A stretch of 64,000 nucleotides of DNA from Haliscomenobacter sp. (GTDB lineage: Bacteria; Bacteroidota; Bacteroidia; Chitinophagales; Saprospiraceae): positions 1 to 64,000 of the forward strand of contig NZ_JADKCX010000034.1 of assembly GCF_016718685.1 (NCBI RefSeq). Reading direction: 5' to 3'. Shown one piece after another: positions 19,863 to 29,103 of this stretch (position 1 is the first letter of the stretch; each line of letters starts with the position of its first letter). Both the position numbers and the translations under genes were made by a program. The notes under the pieces were generated by a model that saw nothing but the letters and a program-made list of their open reading frames with translations, had not been told where the DNA came from and made no database searches.

Positions 19863-21197
19863 ATGAAACATACTTACACATTTCTTTTCAGTCTTGTATT
19901 TCTGAGTTTTGCCTGTCAAAAAGAATACGACCAGGCCGAAGCAGAAAACCCAGAGTATTTGCACCGTTCGGTGTATGCGTTGAATGAAATCATCATTCAC
20001 GATATTTTTTCGCCACCCGTGGCCAGCCGGATTTATGCCTATTCCAGTTTGGCGGGTTATGAAGCGGGGCGACACGCCGATTCCAGCACGCAGTCCTTGG
20101 CCGGGCAAGTGCGCTGGCTCACGCAATTGCCCCAGCCGGAAGCGGGGCAGGAATACTGTTTTCCCTTGGCGGGCGTACACGCTTTTTTAACCGTTGGGCG
20201 TGCGTTGACTTTTTCCGAAGACTTGATGGATGAATTTCGGGAGAATTTATACAAGGAGTTGAAGAAAAAATCGGGCATCAGCAAAGACGTTTTTGAACGA
20301 TCTATTGCCTATGGAACTGCGGTAGGCCTTGCCGTGATGGAGCACACCAAAACCGATAACTACAAAGAAACGCGGACTTTTCCCAAGTTTACAGTGGATG
20401 AAAGTAATCCAGCGCGCTGGCAACCAACTCCCCCAGATTACAAGGATGCTGCCGAGCCCCACTGGAGCAAAATTCGACCCTTTGTACTGGATTCAGCGGG
20501 GCAGTTTTTGCCGCCACCGCCGCCACCTTTTGATACCGCTAAAGGCAGTTTGTTTCGTCAAAAAGTGGATGAAGTATACCATGCGCTGGACGTAACTAAT
20601 CGCGCCGAACGGGAAGAGATCGCCTATTTCTGGGACGATAACCCCTTTGTGTCCCACCACGCTGGTCACGTGATGTTTGCCGACAAAAAGGTAACCCCTG
20701 GTGGCCACTGGATGAACATTGCCATGTTGGCTTCACGGATGGAGAAAGCAGATTTTGTCAAATCCTCAGAGGCTTATCTCTACACGGCGATAGGTTTGCT
20801 GGAAGGCTTCATCAGTTGTTGGCACGGCAAATATTTCTACAACCTGGTACGCCCGGAAACTTACATCAACAAATACATGGACCAGGATTGGCGGCCATTT
20901 TTACAAACGCCAGCTTTTCCTGAACATACCAGTGGGCACAGCGTGATTTCCCGGGCAGCTTCGGAAGGACTAACCTATTTGTATGGCGATAACTTTGCTT
21001 TCAACGATACAACGAATGTGGAATATGGCCGTACAGCCCGAAAATTTGGATCTTTCATCGAGGCATCGAACGAAGCGAGCATCAGCCGCTTGTACGGTGG
21101 GATTCACTTTTTGCCTGCACTGAGGATGGGCGAACAGCAAGGAAGGATGGTTGGTGAGTTGATCCGGGCAAGGATTGTGACGCGAAGAAAAGAGTAA
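19863..21197 (+). CDS. Second vanadium-dependent haloperoxidase family lipoprotein
   Basis: The start at 19863 gives 444 residues with a lipoprotein signal ending in LSFAC (Cys18). An earlier in-frame start at 19773 would translate the repeat and lacks a signal, so it is rejected. Pocket motifs are KYFYNLVRP, FPEHTSGHSV and SRLYGGIHF, the usual order for the vanadium haloperoxidase/PAP2 superfamily. The last motif lacks the downstream Asp of the 4925-6313 protein. An insert PPPPPPFD lies mid-protein. It is likely a surface or periplasmic lipoprotein with unknown substrate. Confidence 0.82.
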   Translation: MKHTYTFLFSLVFLSFACQKEYDQAEAENPEYLHRSVYALNEIIIHDIFSPPVASRIYAYSSLAGYEAGRHADSSTQSLAGQVRWLTQLPQPEAGQEYCFPLAGVHAFLTVGRALTFSEDLMDEFRENLYKELKKKSGISKDVFERSIAYGTAVGLAVMEHTKTDNYKETRTFPKFTVDESNPARWQPTPPDYKDAAEPHWSKIRPFVLDSAGQFLPPPPPPFDTAKGSLFRQKVDEVYHALDVTNRAEREEIAYFWDDNPFVSHHAGHVMFADKKVTPGGHWMNIAMLASRMEKADFVKSSEAYLYTAIGLLEGFISCWHGKYFYNLVRPETYINKYMDQDWRPFLQTPAFPEHTSGHSVISRAASEGLTYLYGDNFAFNDTTNVEYGRTARKFGSFIEASNEASISRLYGGIHFLPALRMGEQQGRMVGELIRARIVTRRKE

Positions 21198-21203
21198 GCG
21201 AGG

Positions 21204-21249
21204 GTTTGGGGTTCTGGCTCGTTATCGTATGCGGAGTAGAATCCCAAAC
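21204..21249. terminator. Gene-end hairpin
   Basis: GTTTGGGGTTCT (21204-21215) pairs with AGAATCCCAAAC (21238-21249) with one G-T wobble. It lies just after the stop of the second haloperoxidase-family gene. No T run follows, as in the other gene-end hairpins here. Confidence 0.6.
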
Positions 21250-21299
21250 AGCCTCTCAACGAGGACCAAAAACTTTTTTTGACCGTAGTTGTTAGAAAG

Positions 21300-21317
21300 T
21301 TAGTGAGTATTCACTAA
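21300..21317. promoter_or_regulatory. Probable TetR operator
   Basis: TTAGTGA-gtat-TCACTAA is an 18-bp inverted repeat with perfect 7-bp arms, 20 bp before the first gene of an operon whose second gene encodes a TetR-family repressor. Sites of this TNAGTGA...TCACTNA form are typical of TetR-family autoregulation. The link is inferred from position and symmetry. Confidence 0.65.
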
Positions 21318-21337
21318 CAATCTTTTATTCTTGCAAA

Positions 21338-21739
21338 ATGAACGGTAAAAACAACATCGCAATCGGCTTCCTCACCATGGGTTTTTTCATGGCTTACGGG
21401 TTTCTGCTGATTTATCTCCGGGACTTTGCCCCTGATAAAGAAGCATGGGTAAACAGTTACTCCATCGGCAAGCACTTCGAATCCCGCTTGGCGCACGTGC
21501 ATGGCAACTTGTTTGCTTTTCTAAACATCCTGATTGGCTACCCTGCTCACTTTCAGTCGCAATTGGCCAATGTCAAAGCCATTTCGTGGCTGGCACTCAC
21601 GGGGCTTTTGATGCCAATCGGCATTTTGTCGGAAGTTTATTTCGGCTTACCACCCGCACTTGTCCTCATTGGAGCCATGGCCATGACGGCTTCGGTTATT
21701 TGGCTGGGTTTTTCTTTTTTACGCATCAAAACAGCATAA
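21338..21739 (+). CDS. Small integral membrane protein
   Basis: This 133-residue protein has four predicted membrane helices. The loop ESRLAHVHGNLFAFLNILIG holds two His near the second helix. No family was recognised with confidence. It is the first gene of the operon controlled by the palindrome at 21300-21317 and stops 4 bp before the TetR gene. It may be the target whose expression the regulator controls. Confidence 0.7.
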   Translation: MNGKNNIAIGFLTMGFFMAYGFLLIYLRDFAPDKEAWVNSYSIGKHFESRLAHVHGNLFAFLNILIGYPAHFQSQLANVKAISWLALTGLLMPIGILSEVYFGLPPALVLIGAMAMTASVIWLGFSFLRIKTA

Positions 21740-21743
21740 CTAA

Positions 21744-22334
21744 ATGGCAGCAACAGCGATCTCTGGCAGGCAATTTGAAATCATTGAAGCAGCGGGCAGA
21801 ATTTTGTCCACTTCAGGTGTCAATGGCTTGACCATCAAAAATCTGGCACAGGAAATGAAATTCTCGGAAAGCGCCATTTATCGCCATTTTGCCAGCAAAG
21901 AGGAAATTGTGGTAGCCATGCTGGGGTACTTGGCGGAAAACATAGACGAAAGGTTGCAAAAAGCAACTTCTGCACACAACAAACCTGCGGAGAAGTTGGA
22001 AGCCATTTTCCTCGACCAGATCGCTTTTTTTTCCAAAAACCCCCATTTCGTGGTTGCTGTTTTTTCGGATGGTCTCATGGAAGTAAGCCAAAAAATCAAT
22101 GCAGCTATTCTTCACATCATGCAAGTAAAAATGAAACATTTGATGCCCATCATCGTGGAGGGGCAACAACAAGGACTTTTCACCAATGCCATTACGACCG
22201 AAGAATTGACGCACATCGTCATGGGCAGTTTTCGCTTGCAAATGTTCAAGTGGCGCATCGCCAATTTCCAGTTTGATCTTCATCGGCAAGGGACAAGCAT
22301 GCTTCAGGCCATATTAACCCTCATGAAAAATTAA
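21744..22334 (+). CDS. TetR/AcrR family transcription regulator
   Basis: This 196-residue protein has an N-terminal helix-turn-helix (LTIKNLAQEMKFSESAIYRH, residues ~29-48) and the usual TetR KEEIVVAM segment. The all-helical C-terminal part is the ligand-binding domain. It probably represses its own operon through the palindrome at 21300-21317. The ligand is unknown. Confidence 0.9.
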   Translation: MAATAISGRQFEIIEAAGRILSTSGVNGLTIKNLAQEMKFSESAIYRHFASKEEIVVAMLGYLAENIDERLQKATSAHNKPAEKLEAIFLDQIAFFSKNPHFVVAVFSDGLMEVSQKINAAILHIMQVKMKHLMPIIVEGQQQGLFTNAITTEELTHIVMGSFRLQMFKWRIANFQFDLHRQGTSMLQAILTLMKN

Positions 22335-22343
22335 ATTTCAGCC

Positions 22344-22739
22344 ATGAAAAAAATGCTCTTGTTTGCAGCGCTACTGCTGCTCACGGCGAGTTGCGCCACG
22401 AAAAAAAATGCCGTAATCGGTAATTTTCAACATTTAAAAACTCGAAACATGTCAAACATCAGTTCCATACACGAAGCCACCAAAGCCGTCTCCGCAAAAC
22501 CACTTTTCAAAGGACAAGAAGGCGTGGTCAATGCTCTGCAAATCCAAAAAGACGGGCTGCTCGACAAGCACGTCACCAAAGTTCCGGCAATCCTGATCTG
22601 CGTGGCGGGTGAAGTAGTTTTCGAAAACGAAAAAGGCTTCAAACAGACCCTCTCCAATGGCGATTACATCAATATCGAACCGATGGTGACACATTGGGTC
22701 AAGGGTTTGCAAGACAGTCAACTTTTGCTCATCAAGTAA
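22344..22739 (+). CDS. Cupin-type protein with lipoprotein signal
   Basis: This 131-residue protein has a lipoprotein signal ending in LTASC (Cys17). The rest looks like a single small cupin barrel: LLDKHVTKVPAILICVAGEV, then LSNGDYINIEPMVTHWV. Only two His are near the expected metal site, so metal binding is uncertain. An internal Met at 22450 (MSNISSIHEA) would give a cytoplasmic version without the signal. It lies 9 bp after the TetR gene and belongs to its operon. Confidence 0.7.
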   Translation: MKKMLLFAALLLLTASCATKKNAVIGNFQHLKTRNMSNISSIHEATKAVSAKPLFKGQEGVVNALQIQKDGLLDKHVTKVPAILICVAGEVVFENEKGFKQTLSNGDYINIEPMVTHWVKGLQDSQLLLIK

Positions 22740-22875
22740 AATTTTTGATTATAGCGTACTTACCTTAAAAACGCCACGGAATATAGAATATCTACTGGTT
22801 CCTACCAGGTTCCATTTTCTTGAATTTTTTTTAACTATTTTTATGCACTTGTAAACGCAGCACCTCAAACATTTT

Positions 22876-24723
22876 ATGCCACAACTCCACGCCCTCCTCA
22901 TCGCCATCAACGAATATGCACCCGGCTCCGGCGTGCGCAACCTCACGGGCTGCCTCAACGACCTTGCCGGCATGCAAGCCCTGTTGCTCAAGCACTACGC
23001 GCATTTGCAACCCAATATCCGCACCTTGATCAATGCAGATGCCACCAGGAAGGGCGTTATCCAGGCTTTTCGGGAACACTTGACCGGGCCGCAGATCAAG
23101 AAAGGGGATCAGGTGTTGTTTTATTACAGCGGACATGGATCATACGGGCCAACTGCACCGGAGTTTGCCTACAACAACCCCTTGAAGCAAGACGAGACGA
23201 TGGTGTGTTACGACAGCCGACTGCCGGGCAAGCAGGACTTGTCGGACAAAGAACGGGGCGCATTGTTGGCAGAAATTCCCAAAGGGGTAGAGGTATTGTT
23301 CATCATCGACAGTTGTCACGCGGCTTCCAGTTTGCGCAACCACAAAGCTGCTGCTGAGGAGTTGGGCGCTTCGCGCTTTCAGCCTGGGCAAACGACGCCC
23401 CGTACCCTGGAATCGTACCTGCTGGCGGATGGCGAAAACATCTACCTTAAACAAAAACAGACGGGGCAAAAAATCGCCGTGCCCGAACGGCCCTTTGTGT
23501 TGCTTGCAGCCTGTGCCGAAACCGAACTGGCCATGGAAACCAAAGACCAGCGCGGCGTATTCAGCAAGTATTTACTGGAGGTGTTGGAAAATGCTGGAAC
23601 AGACTATACCTACGAGGAATTGATGCAACGGGTCTTTTTTTTGGTCAACAAAATCAGCCAGAAGCAGCATCCGAGCCTGGAGACGTTTCAAGCCCAGCGG
23701 CGGCAGGTTTTTTTGAGCAAGGTGATTCGTCCGAATTTCATCAAAAACACGGCAACTTACGAAAATGGCCATTGGCGTCTCAACTGTGGAGCCATCCACG
23801 GCCTGCCTACCGATCCTGAAAAACTGAAAGGAGTGAAAGTACAGTTGTTTGATTCCCACAAACCCCAGGCGGATTCTGACCACGAAGTGGGTATTAAATC
23901 GGTATTTTCGACTTATAGCCTATTGGATTTTGATCAGGAACCCCGTGATTTTTTTTGGGCAGCGGTAGATTTTGCCATTGCACTGCCCGTGACTTTGAGT
24001 GGAGATGAAAAAGGAAAAAAAGCCATCCAGAATTTGCTGGGGTACAAAGGGGCGAAAAAAAACTGGCAACTTGCAGCCTCGGATGCTGCCGCCAAGTATA
24101 CCGTTCACATGGAGAAAGGCCAGGCCAGCATTGTCTTAACATCAAGCGGCCAGACCTTGTATGGGCCTACCGAGGATACCTTCGACATTAACGATGCCCT
24201 GAACCGCATTGCCCGCTGGGAGCAAGTATTGGCGCTCACCCATCTAGGCTCGAAAATCCAAAATGGCCTGAAAGTGGAATTTTGTGAAGAACCCAAAGAC
24301 AATTCGGCGCTCATTCCCTACCCAAAACAGCAGCTCAGTTTTGTACTGGGCAAAACACCCCGGGGAGAAACGGATACTTTGTGGTACCATCTAAGAGCTC
24401 GCAATACCGCTGCACAGCCTTTGCATGTGGCCTTGTTGTACCTAAGTCCGGGTTATGGAATTGAAGTGCATTACATGCGGCGCATCTTGCCGCCCAACAG
24501 TGATTGGGTCAAACTGGATGAAGTCAGCCGGGAGCTTGAGCTGGGCAATAAAACCAAATCGCTTGAACGCTTTTTGGTCTTGTACAGTACCAGTGCCTTC
24601 GAAGAGTTTCAATACGAACAGGCCGCTTTGGATGATTCCAGCGGGCGAGATTTGGTACGCAAAAGTTTGGCGGGAGATGATTGGGCTACGCAGTTGTTTG
24701 AAGTGGAGTTGAAAAGTGAATAG
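22876..24723 (+). CDS. Caspase-like (peptidase C14/metacaspase) protein
   Basis: This 615-residue protein has an N-terminal caspase-fold domain (residues 1-270). The catalytic His87 lies in FYYSGHGS and Cys147 in IIDSCHAASS, the standard dyad. It begins at once with the p20-like strand LHALLIAINEYAPGSGVRNL and has no signal peptide, so it acts in the cytoplasm. Residues ~280-615 are a region with no recognised motif, including a part like a beta-rich domain near residues 470-560. Bacterial homologues are often sensors or executioners next to effector modules; no partner is visible here. Its stop codon lies in GTGAATAG repeats, and a perfect hairpin follows. Confidence 0.85.
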   Translation: MPQLHALLIAINEYAPGSGVRNLTGCLNDLAGMQALLLKHYAHLQPNIRTLINADATRKGVIQAFREHLTGPQIKKGDQVLFYYSGHGSYGPTAPEFAYNNPLKQDETMVCYDSRLPGKQDLSDKERGALLAEIPKGVEVLFIIDSCHAASSLRNHKAAAEELGASRFQPGQTTPRTLESYLLADGENIYLKQKQTGQKIAVPERPFVLLAACAETELAMETKDQRGVFSKYLLEVLENAGTDYTYEELMQRVFFLVNKISQKQHPSLETFQAQRRQVFLSKVIRPNFIKNTATYENGHWRLNCGAIHGLPTDPEKLKGVKVQLFDSHKPQADSDHEVGIKSVFSTYSLLDFDQEPRDFFWAAVDFAIALPVTLSGDEKGKKAIQNLLGYKGAKKNWQLAASDAAAKYTVHMEKGQASIVLTSSGQTLYGPTEDTFDINDALNRIARWEQVLALTHLGSKIQNGLKVEFCEEPKDNSALIPYPKQQLSFVLGKTPRGETDTLWYHLRARNTAAQPLHVALLYLSPGYGIEVHYMRRILPPNSDWVKLDEVSRELELGNKTKSLERFLVLYSTSAFEEFQYEQAALDDSSGRDLVRKSLAGDDWATQLFEVELKSE

Positions 24724-24776
24724 TGAAAAGTGAATAGCGAAAAGTTATACAACTACGGTGTTCAATGAAGTGGATT

Positions 24777-24865
24777 AATGGGAACGCGGATGACGCGGAT
24801 TGAGCGGGTTTACGCGGATTAAATCTGTGAAAATCCGCTCAATCCGCGTCATCCGCGTTCCCATT
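24777..24865. repeat. Perfect 31-bp gene-end inverted repeat
   Basis: The arms 24777-24807 and 24835-24865 are exact complements, made of repeated GCGGAT(T/G) words, with a 27-bp loop. It lies between the convergent caspase and alaS genes. The preceding stretch 24711-24745 repeats GTGAAAAGTGAATA and includes the caspase stop codon. The same words reappear at 56639-56746. Confidence 0.85.
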
Positions 24866-24884
24866 ATTGTCGCTTTGGAACAAC

Positions 24885-27515
24885 TTAAGACGCTAAGACC
24901 AACTCCCGCGCCTTCGCCACCGCCTGATCCAACCCAGCCGCATTTTTCCCTCCTGCCGAAGCAAAATTGGCTTGTCCGCCGCCGCCGCCGTCAATTTCTT
25001 TGGCCAGTTCGCGCACCATATTGCCCGCGTGTAATTTTTTGCCCTCCACCAGCGATTTGCTGATCGTGACCATCACCATGGGTTTGTCGTTGATCACGGC
25101 ACCAAATACAATCACGGCGTTGCCCAACTCATTGTCGATTTGGGCAGCCAGGTTTTTCAGGGCAGCCTGATCGTTGATGGACACCCGGGCGCTGATGAAC
25201 TGTAGGCCATTTAGCGTTTCAGCTTTGGCAATCAGGCCATCCTTGAGTGCCAATGCTTGAGCCGCAACAAGGCGTTCAATTTCTTTGCGCAGTTCCTTGT
25301 TTTCGTCTTGCAGGGTGGCCACTGCTCTGGCCGCTTCGCCCTTGCTTTTCAGGATGCTGCGGATGGCGTCCAGTTCGCGCAATTCGCTACGCACAAAAGC
25401 CTCGGCCTGCGTGGCGGTGATGGCTTCGATGCGGCGAATACCCGCGGCAACGGCACCTTCGGCCAGGATTTTAAACAAACCGATTTGACCCGTAGCCTGA
25501 ATGTGCGTACCCCCGCACAATTCGCGGCTGAAACTGGGGTCAAAGGTGATCATGCGCACCACCTCGCCGTATTTTTCGCCAAAAAGCATCATCGCACCCG
25601 AATTCCGCGCTTCCTCGATGGGCATGTTGCGGTTTTCTTCGAGTGGAATGTTGGCGCGTATTTTTTCGTTGACCAGGTCTTCAATTTGCTGCAATTCGGC
25701 GTCGGTCACTTTTTGGTAGTGGTTGAAGTCGAAGCGCAGGCGCTGGCTGTCTACGTTTTGTCCTTTTTGGGTAGCGTGCTGACCCAGGATTTGGTGCAAG
25801 GCCGCGTGCATTAAGTGCGTAGCCGAGTGGTTGGCCGAAACCGCCTCGCGCATCTCCGCATCTACCACTGCTTTGACGGGCAGACTGAGGTTGGAAGGAA
25901 ACTCGTCCACAATGTGGATGATCAGGTCATTTTCCTTCTGGGTGTCCAGTACGTTGATTCGGTCGGCACCAATGACGAGGTAACCTTTGTCGCCCACCTG
26001 ACCGCCACTTTCAGCGTAGAAGGGGGTAGCCTGGAGCACCAATTGGTATTGATCCTGGTTTTTGACCTTGACCGTGCGGTATTTCAGCACTTTGGTCGCT
26101 TCTACTACCAGGGTATCATAGCCTTCAAATTTCACTTCACCCTCATGTACATTGAGCCAATCACCTACCACTTTGGCGGCATCGGCGCGGGAGCGTTCCT
26201 TTTGTTTTTGCAGGGCAGCTTCAAAACCGACCATGTCTACCGGGATGTTGGCTTCCTGGGCCAAAAGCTGGGTGAGGTCGATGGGGAAGCCAAAAGTGTC
26301 GTACAAATCAAAAGCATCTTCTCCTTTGATCTGGCCGGAGGAAATATCCAGGGCATCAAAGCGCTTCAAACCTTTTTCCAAGGTGTTCAAAAACGCGGTT
26401 TCTTCACTCTCAATGATTCGCGCTACCTGCGCTTGCTGCGCTTTCAATTCCGGGAATGCACCTGAAAAAGCATCGGCCAGCATCGGGATGAGGGTATGCA
26501 GAAAAGGCTGCTTGATGTCGAGAAAAGAGTAGTAATACCGGACGGCCCGGCGCAAAATGCGGCGGATGACGTAACCCGCACCCGAGTTGCCGGGCAATTG
26601 TCCATCGGCAATAGTGAAGGCAATGGCGCGGATGTGGTCAGAAATGACCCGCATGGCAATGTCCGACTTGGCGCTGCGCTCGTAACTAAAGGTGTATTTT
26701 TTGCCCGAAACCTTTTCGATGTACTGGATGAAGGGCGTAAAGATGTCTGTATCGTAGGTCGCCTTTTTTTCCTGAAGTACCATACACAGGCGTTCGAAGC
26801 CCATGCCCGTGTCCACGTGTTGCTCGGGCAGGGGTTCCAGCGACTTATCGGCTTTGCGGTTGAACTGGATGAATACGTTGTTCCAGATCTCGACCACGCC
26901 GGAGTTGTCCACATTGACGAGGTCACGGCCGGGGATTTTGGCACGTTCTTCATCGCTGCGGGTGTCGAAATGGATTTCGGTACAAGGGCCACAGGGACCC
27001 GTGTCGCCCATTTCCCAGAAATTGTCTTTTTTGTTGCCGTACAAGATGTGCTCCTGGGGCAAAAAGCGCAACCAGAGGCTCAAGGCTTCATCATCGGGGG
27101 GAATATTGGCAGCGGGGTCTCCTTCAAATACCGTGGCGTACAAACGATCTTTGGCCAGGCCCAGAACCTCGGTGAGCAATTCCCAACTCCAGGTAATGGC
27201 TTCTTCTTTGAAATAATCGCCAAACGACCAGTTGCCCAACATCTCGAACATGGTATGGTGGGTGCCGTCGTAGCCTACGTCTTCGAGGTCATTGTGTTTG
27301 CCCGATACACGGAGGCATTTTTGGGTATCGGCAATGCGCCGCACATCCGGGGTTTGATTGCCCAGGAAATAATCTTTGAACTGGTTCATCCCCGCGTTGG
27401 TGAACATCAAGGTGGGGTCTCCTTTGTTCACCAGGGGCGCGGAAGGAACAATCTTATGTGCTTTGGAAGCGAAAAAATCGAGAAAAGCCTGGCGAATTTC
27501 GCGTGCGGTCATCAT
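24885..27515 (-). CDS. alaS: Alanyl-tRNA synthetase
   Basis: This 876-residue enzyme charges tRNA-Ala with alanine. The class II aminoacylation core opens the protein (FTNAGMNQFKDYFLG), the editing domain holds the HSATHLMHAAL and CGGTHI zinc motifs, and the C-terminus carries a GGGGGQANFASAGG glycine patch typical of the C-Ala domain. Length matches the family. Translation may begin at the second Met (27512). The gene is intact, unlike many neighbours, and stands alone. Confidence 0.97.
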   Translation of the reverse strand: MMTAREIRQAFLDFFASKAHKIVPSAPLVNKGDPTLMFTNAGMNQFKDYFLGNQTPDVRRIADTQKCLRVSGKHNDLEDVGYDGTHHTMFEMLGNWSFGDYFKEEAITWSWELLTEVLGLAKDRLYATVFEGDPAANIPPDDEALSLWLRFLPQEHILYGNKKDNFWEMGDTGPCGPCTEIHFDTRSDEERAKIPGRDLVNVDNSGVVEIWNNVFIQFNRKADKSLEPLPEQHVDTGMGFERLCMVLQEKKATYDTDIFTPFIQYIEKVSGKKYTFSYERSAKSDIAMRVISDHIRAIAFTIADGQLPGNSGAGYVIRRILRRAVRYYYSFLDIKQPFLHTLIPMLADAFSGAFPELKAQQAQVARIIESEETAFLNTLEKGLKRFDALDISSGQIKGEDAFDLYDTFGFPIDLTQLLAQEANIPVDMVGFEAALQKQKERSRADAAKVVGDWLNVHEGEVKFEGYDTLVVEATKVLKYRTVKVKNQDQYQLVLQATPFYAESGGQVGDKGYLVIGADRINVLDTQKENDLIIHIVDEFPSNLSLPVKAVVDAEMREAVSANHSATHLMHAALHQILGQHATQKGQNVDSQRLRFDFNHYQKVTDAELQQIEDLVNEKIRANIPLEENRNMPIEEARNSGAMMLFGEKYGEVVRMITFDPSFSRELCGGTHIQATGQIGLFKILAEGAVAAGIRRIEAITATQAEAFVRSELRELDAIRSILKSKGEAARAVATLQDENKELRKEIERLVAAQALALKDGLIAKAETLNGLQFISARVSINDQAALKNLAAQIDNELGNAVIVFGAVINDKPMVMVTISKSLVEGKKLHAGNMVRELAKEIDGGGGGQANFASAGGKNAAGLDQAVAKARELVLAS

Positions 27516-27952
27516 AAGTATTTGTATTTGAAGAAGAAAAGTGTGGTCCTTACTGGCTCCAAAGCCCTTAATTCACCCTTTTTAGTTAAGAAACCGTTAA
27601 GAAAAATTTAAAGCATTCACTATTTTGGAAATCAGTTCTGATATTTGCATCTGCTTGCTCCAAAAGTGAGGCAAAACAAAGCAAAATTTCTTAAAAAACG
27701 GTCAAATTTCCTTCATTTGTTCCATTGAAAACCAGAAAAAATTGCGACAAAAATTTCCATCATGTTGATAATGTGGAAAAAAAAAGATGCAAAATTTTGG
27801 TTGAGTCAATGTCCTGGCTTATTTTGGCATCATCAATTCCAATTTCCACGCCAGTAAGAAACAAGAAGGAAACTATCTTTCGGTCCCATCTCCACGAACA
27901 TATCAAGAGAAGATTCTCGAAAATTTAGTCAAATTGACCAAGAACTAGCATC
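27516..27952. other. Intergenic region between divergent alaS and M23 genes
   Basis: This AT-rich stretch of 437 bp must hold the promoters of both flanking genes. A 67-codon open frame at 27725-27928 on the plus strand has no recognisable features and is not called. I see no RNA gene, and no terminator. Confidence 0.5.
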
Positions 27953-28937
27953 ATGGGAAAAAGAGAAAAGTTTATCTACAACATTCAAACCCTTCGGTTT
28001 GAAAAAGTAGAGATCAGCTGGCTTACAATAGCATCAAGAGCCTTAACATTTTTAAGTTCGGCGGTTTTTACTGCCTTTTTGTTCTCCATTGTCCTTTACA
28101 AGTATTTCCCCTCCCCCAAAGAAAAAATCCTCTTGCAAGAAATAGAGGTCATGAAAACCCACTACGACAAAGTTGTCGGAGACCTACAAACCATCAACGA
28201 AGAAATGAAGCACCTCAACGAAAGAGATGCTTATGCTTACCGCACGATTTTTGGCATGAATCCCGTTGATGAAAACGTCTGGGAAGGTGGAGTCGGGGGC
28301 CACGATGAATTTTTGAGCCTGCGGGACCTCAAACACGGTGGAGCATCGATCATTCACGCACTCGAAAAAGTGCGCAAATTGAAGCACAAAATGGTGGTAC
28401 AGTCCAAATCATTGGATACCATCATCAATTTGGCCAACGCGAAAGAAAACATGTTGGCATCCCTTCCTTCGATCAAACCTGTCCGTTCAGATAAATTGTC
28501 CAAAATGGTCGGCTTATTGTCGGGCTTTGGTTACCGGATTCACCCGGTGTACAAAGTGCCCCGGATGCACTACGGCCTGGACTTTACTGCGCCGAAAGGA
28601 ACGCCGATTCAGGCAACTGGAGACGGGGTGGTCAAAAAAGCCGAATACCACAGTGGGTTATGGTAAATGTGTGATCATTTCTCATGGTTATGGTTACGAA
28701 ACACTTTACGCCCACATGAGCTCGATTGAAGTTCGGGCAGGCCAAAAGGTAAAACGTGGCCACCAACTGGGCAAAGTGGGCAGCACGGGTACCTCAACCG
28801 CACCACACTGCCACTATGAAGTACACCTCAAAGGCAAGCAGGTAAACCCTATTCATTACGTAATGGATGGGCTTTCTCCAAAAGAATACCAATCTTTGGT
28901 AAAAGCTGCGGAAGGAGCTAACCAATCAATGGATTGA
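27953..28937 (+). CDS. M23 family metallopeptidase, membrane anchored (frameshift)
   Basis: A single N-terminal membrane helix (about residues 35-55) is followed by a coiled-coil region and a LytM/M23 endopeptidase domain. Zinc-site motifs are HYGLDFTAPKGTPI (His and Asp) and HCHYEVH. The frame breaks at the GGG of 28655-28657: with one G fewer the reading runs YHSGYGKCVIISHG into the second half. Corrected length is about 327 residues. Such enzymes cut peptidoglycan cross-bridges, or regulate amidases, in the periplasm. A terminator follows at 28961. Confidence 0.88.
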
Positions 28938-28960
28938 TAAAGAGCGATTTATACGCTGGA

Positions 28961-29003
28961 AAAAGCAGGCCATCCAATAGAAAAGGAGCGCCTGCTTTTT
29001 TTT
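28961..29003 (+). terminator. Rho-independent terminator
   Basis: AAAAGCAGGC pairs with GCCTGCTTTT over a 19-nt loop and ends in eight T. It closes the M23 transcript. Confidence 0.9.
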
Positions 29004-29103
29004 GGAAAAATAGATTGTATTTTCGTTATCGAATTTAAACCTTTTCCAGATAATGATGTTTAAACATCTTGGTCTTGTTCCAGCCTTACTATAAAATGAA
29101 TCA

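Noticed and set aside
18480..20180. Long minus-strand open frame (566 codons) opposite GH65 and its neighbour
   Set aside because: It covers the well-supported GH65 gene, the hairpin and the haloperoxidase start in antisense, and shows no family motifs; long antisense frames are common in this base composition.
26496..27611. Plus-strand open frame (371 codons) opposite alaS
   Set aside because: It is antisense to the alaS catalytic core and has no recognisable features.
27725..27928. 67-codon open frame between alaS and the M23 gene
   Set aside because: It is short and without features; the region must hold the promoters of two divergent genes.
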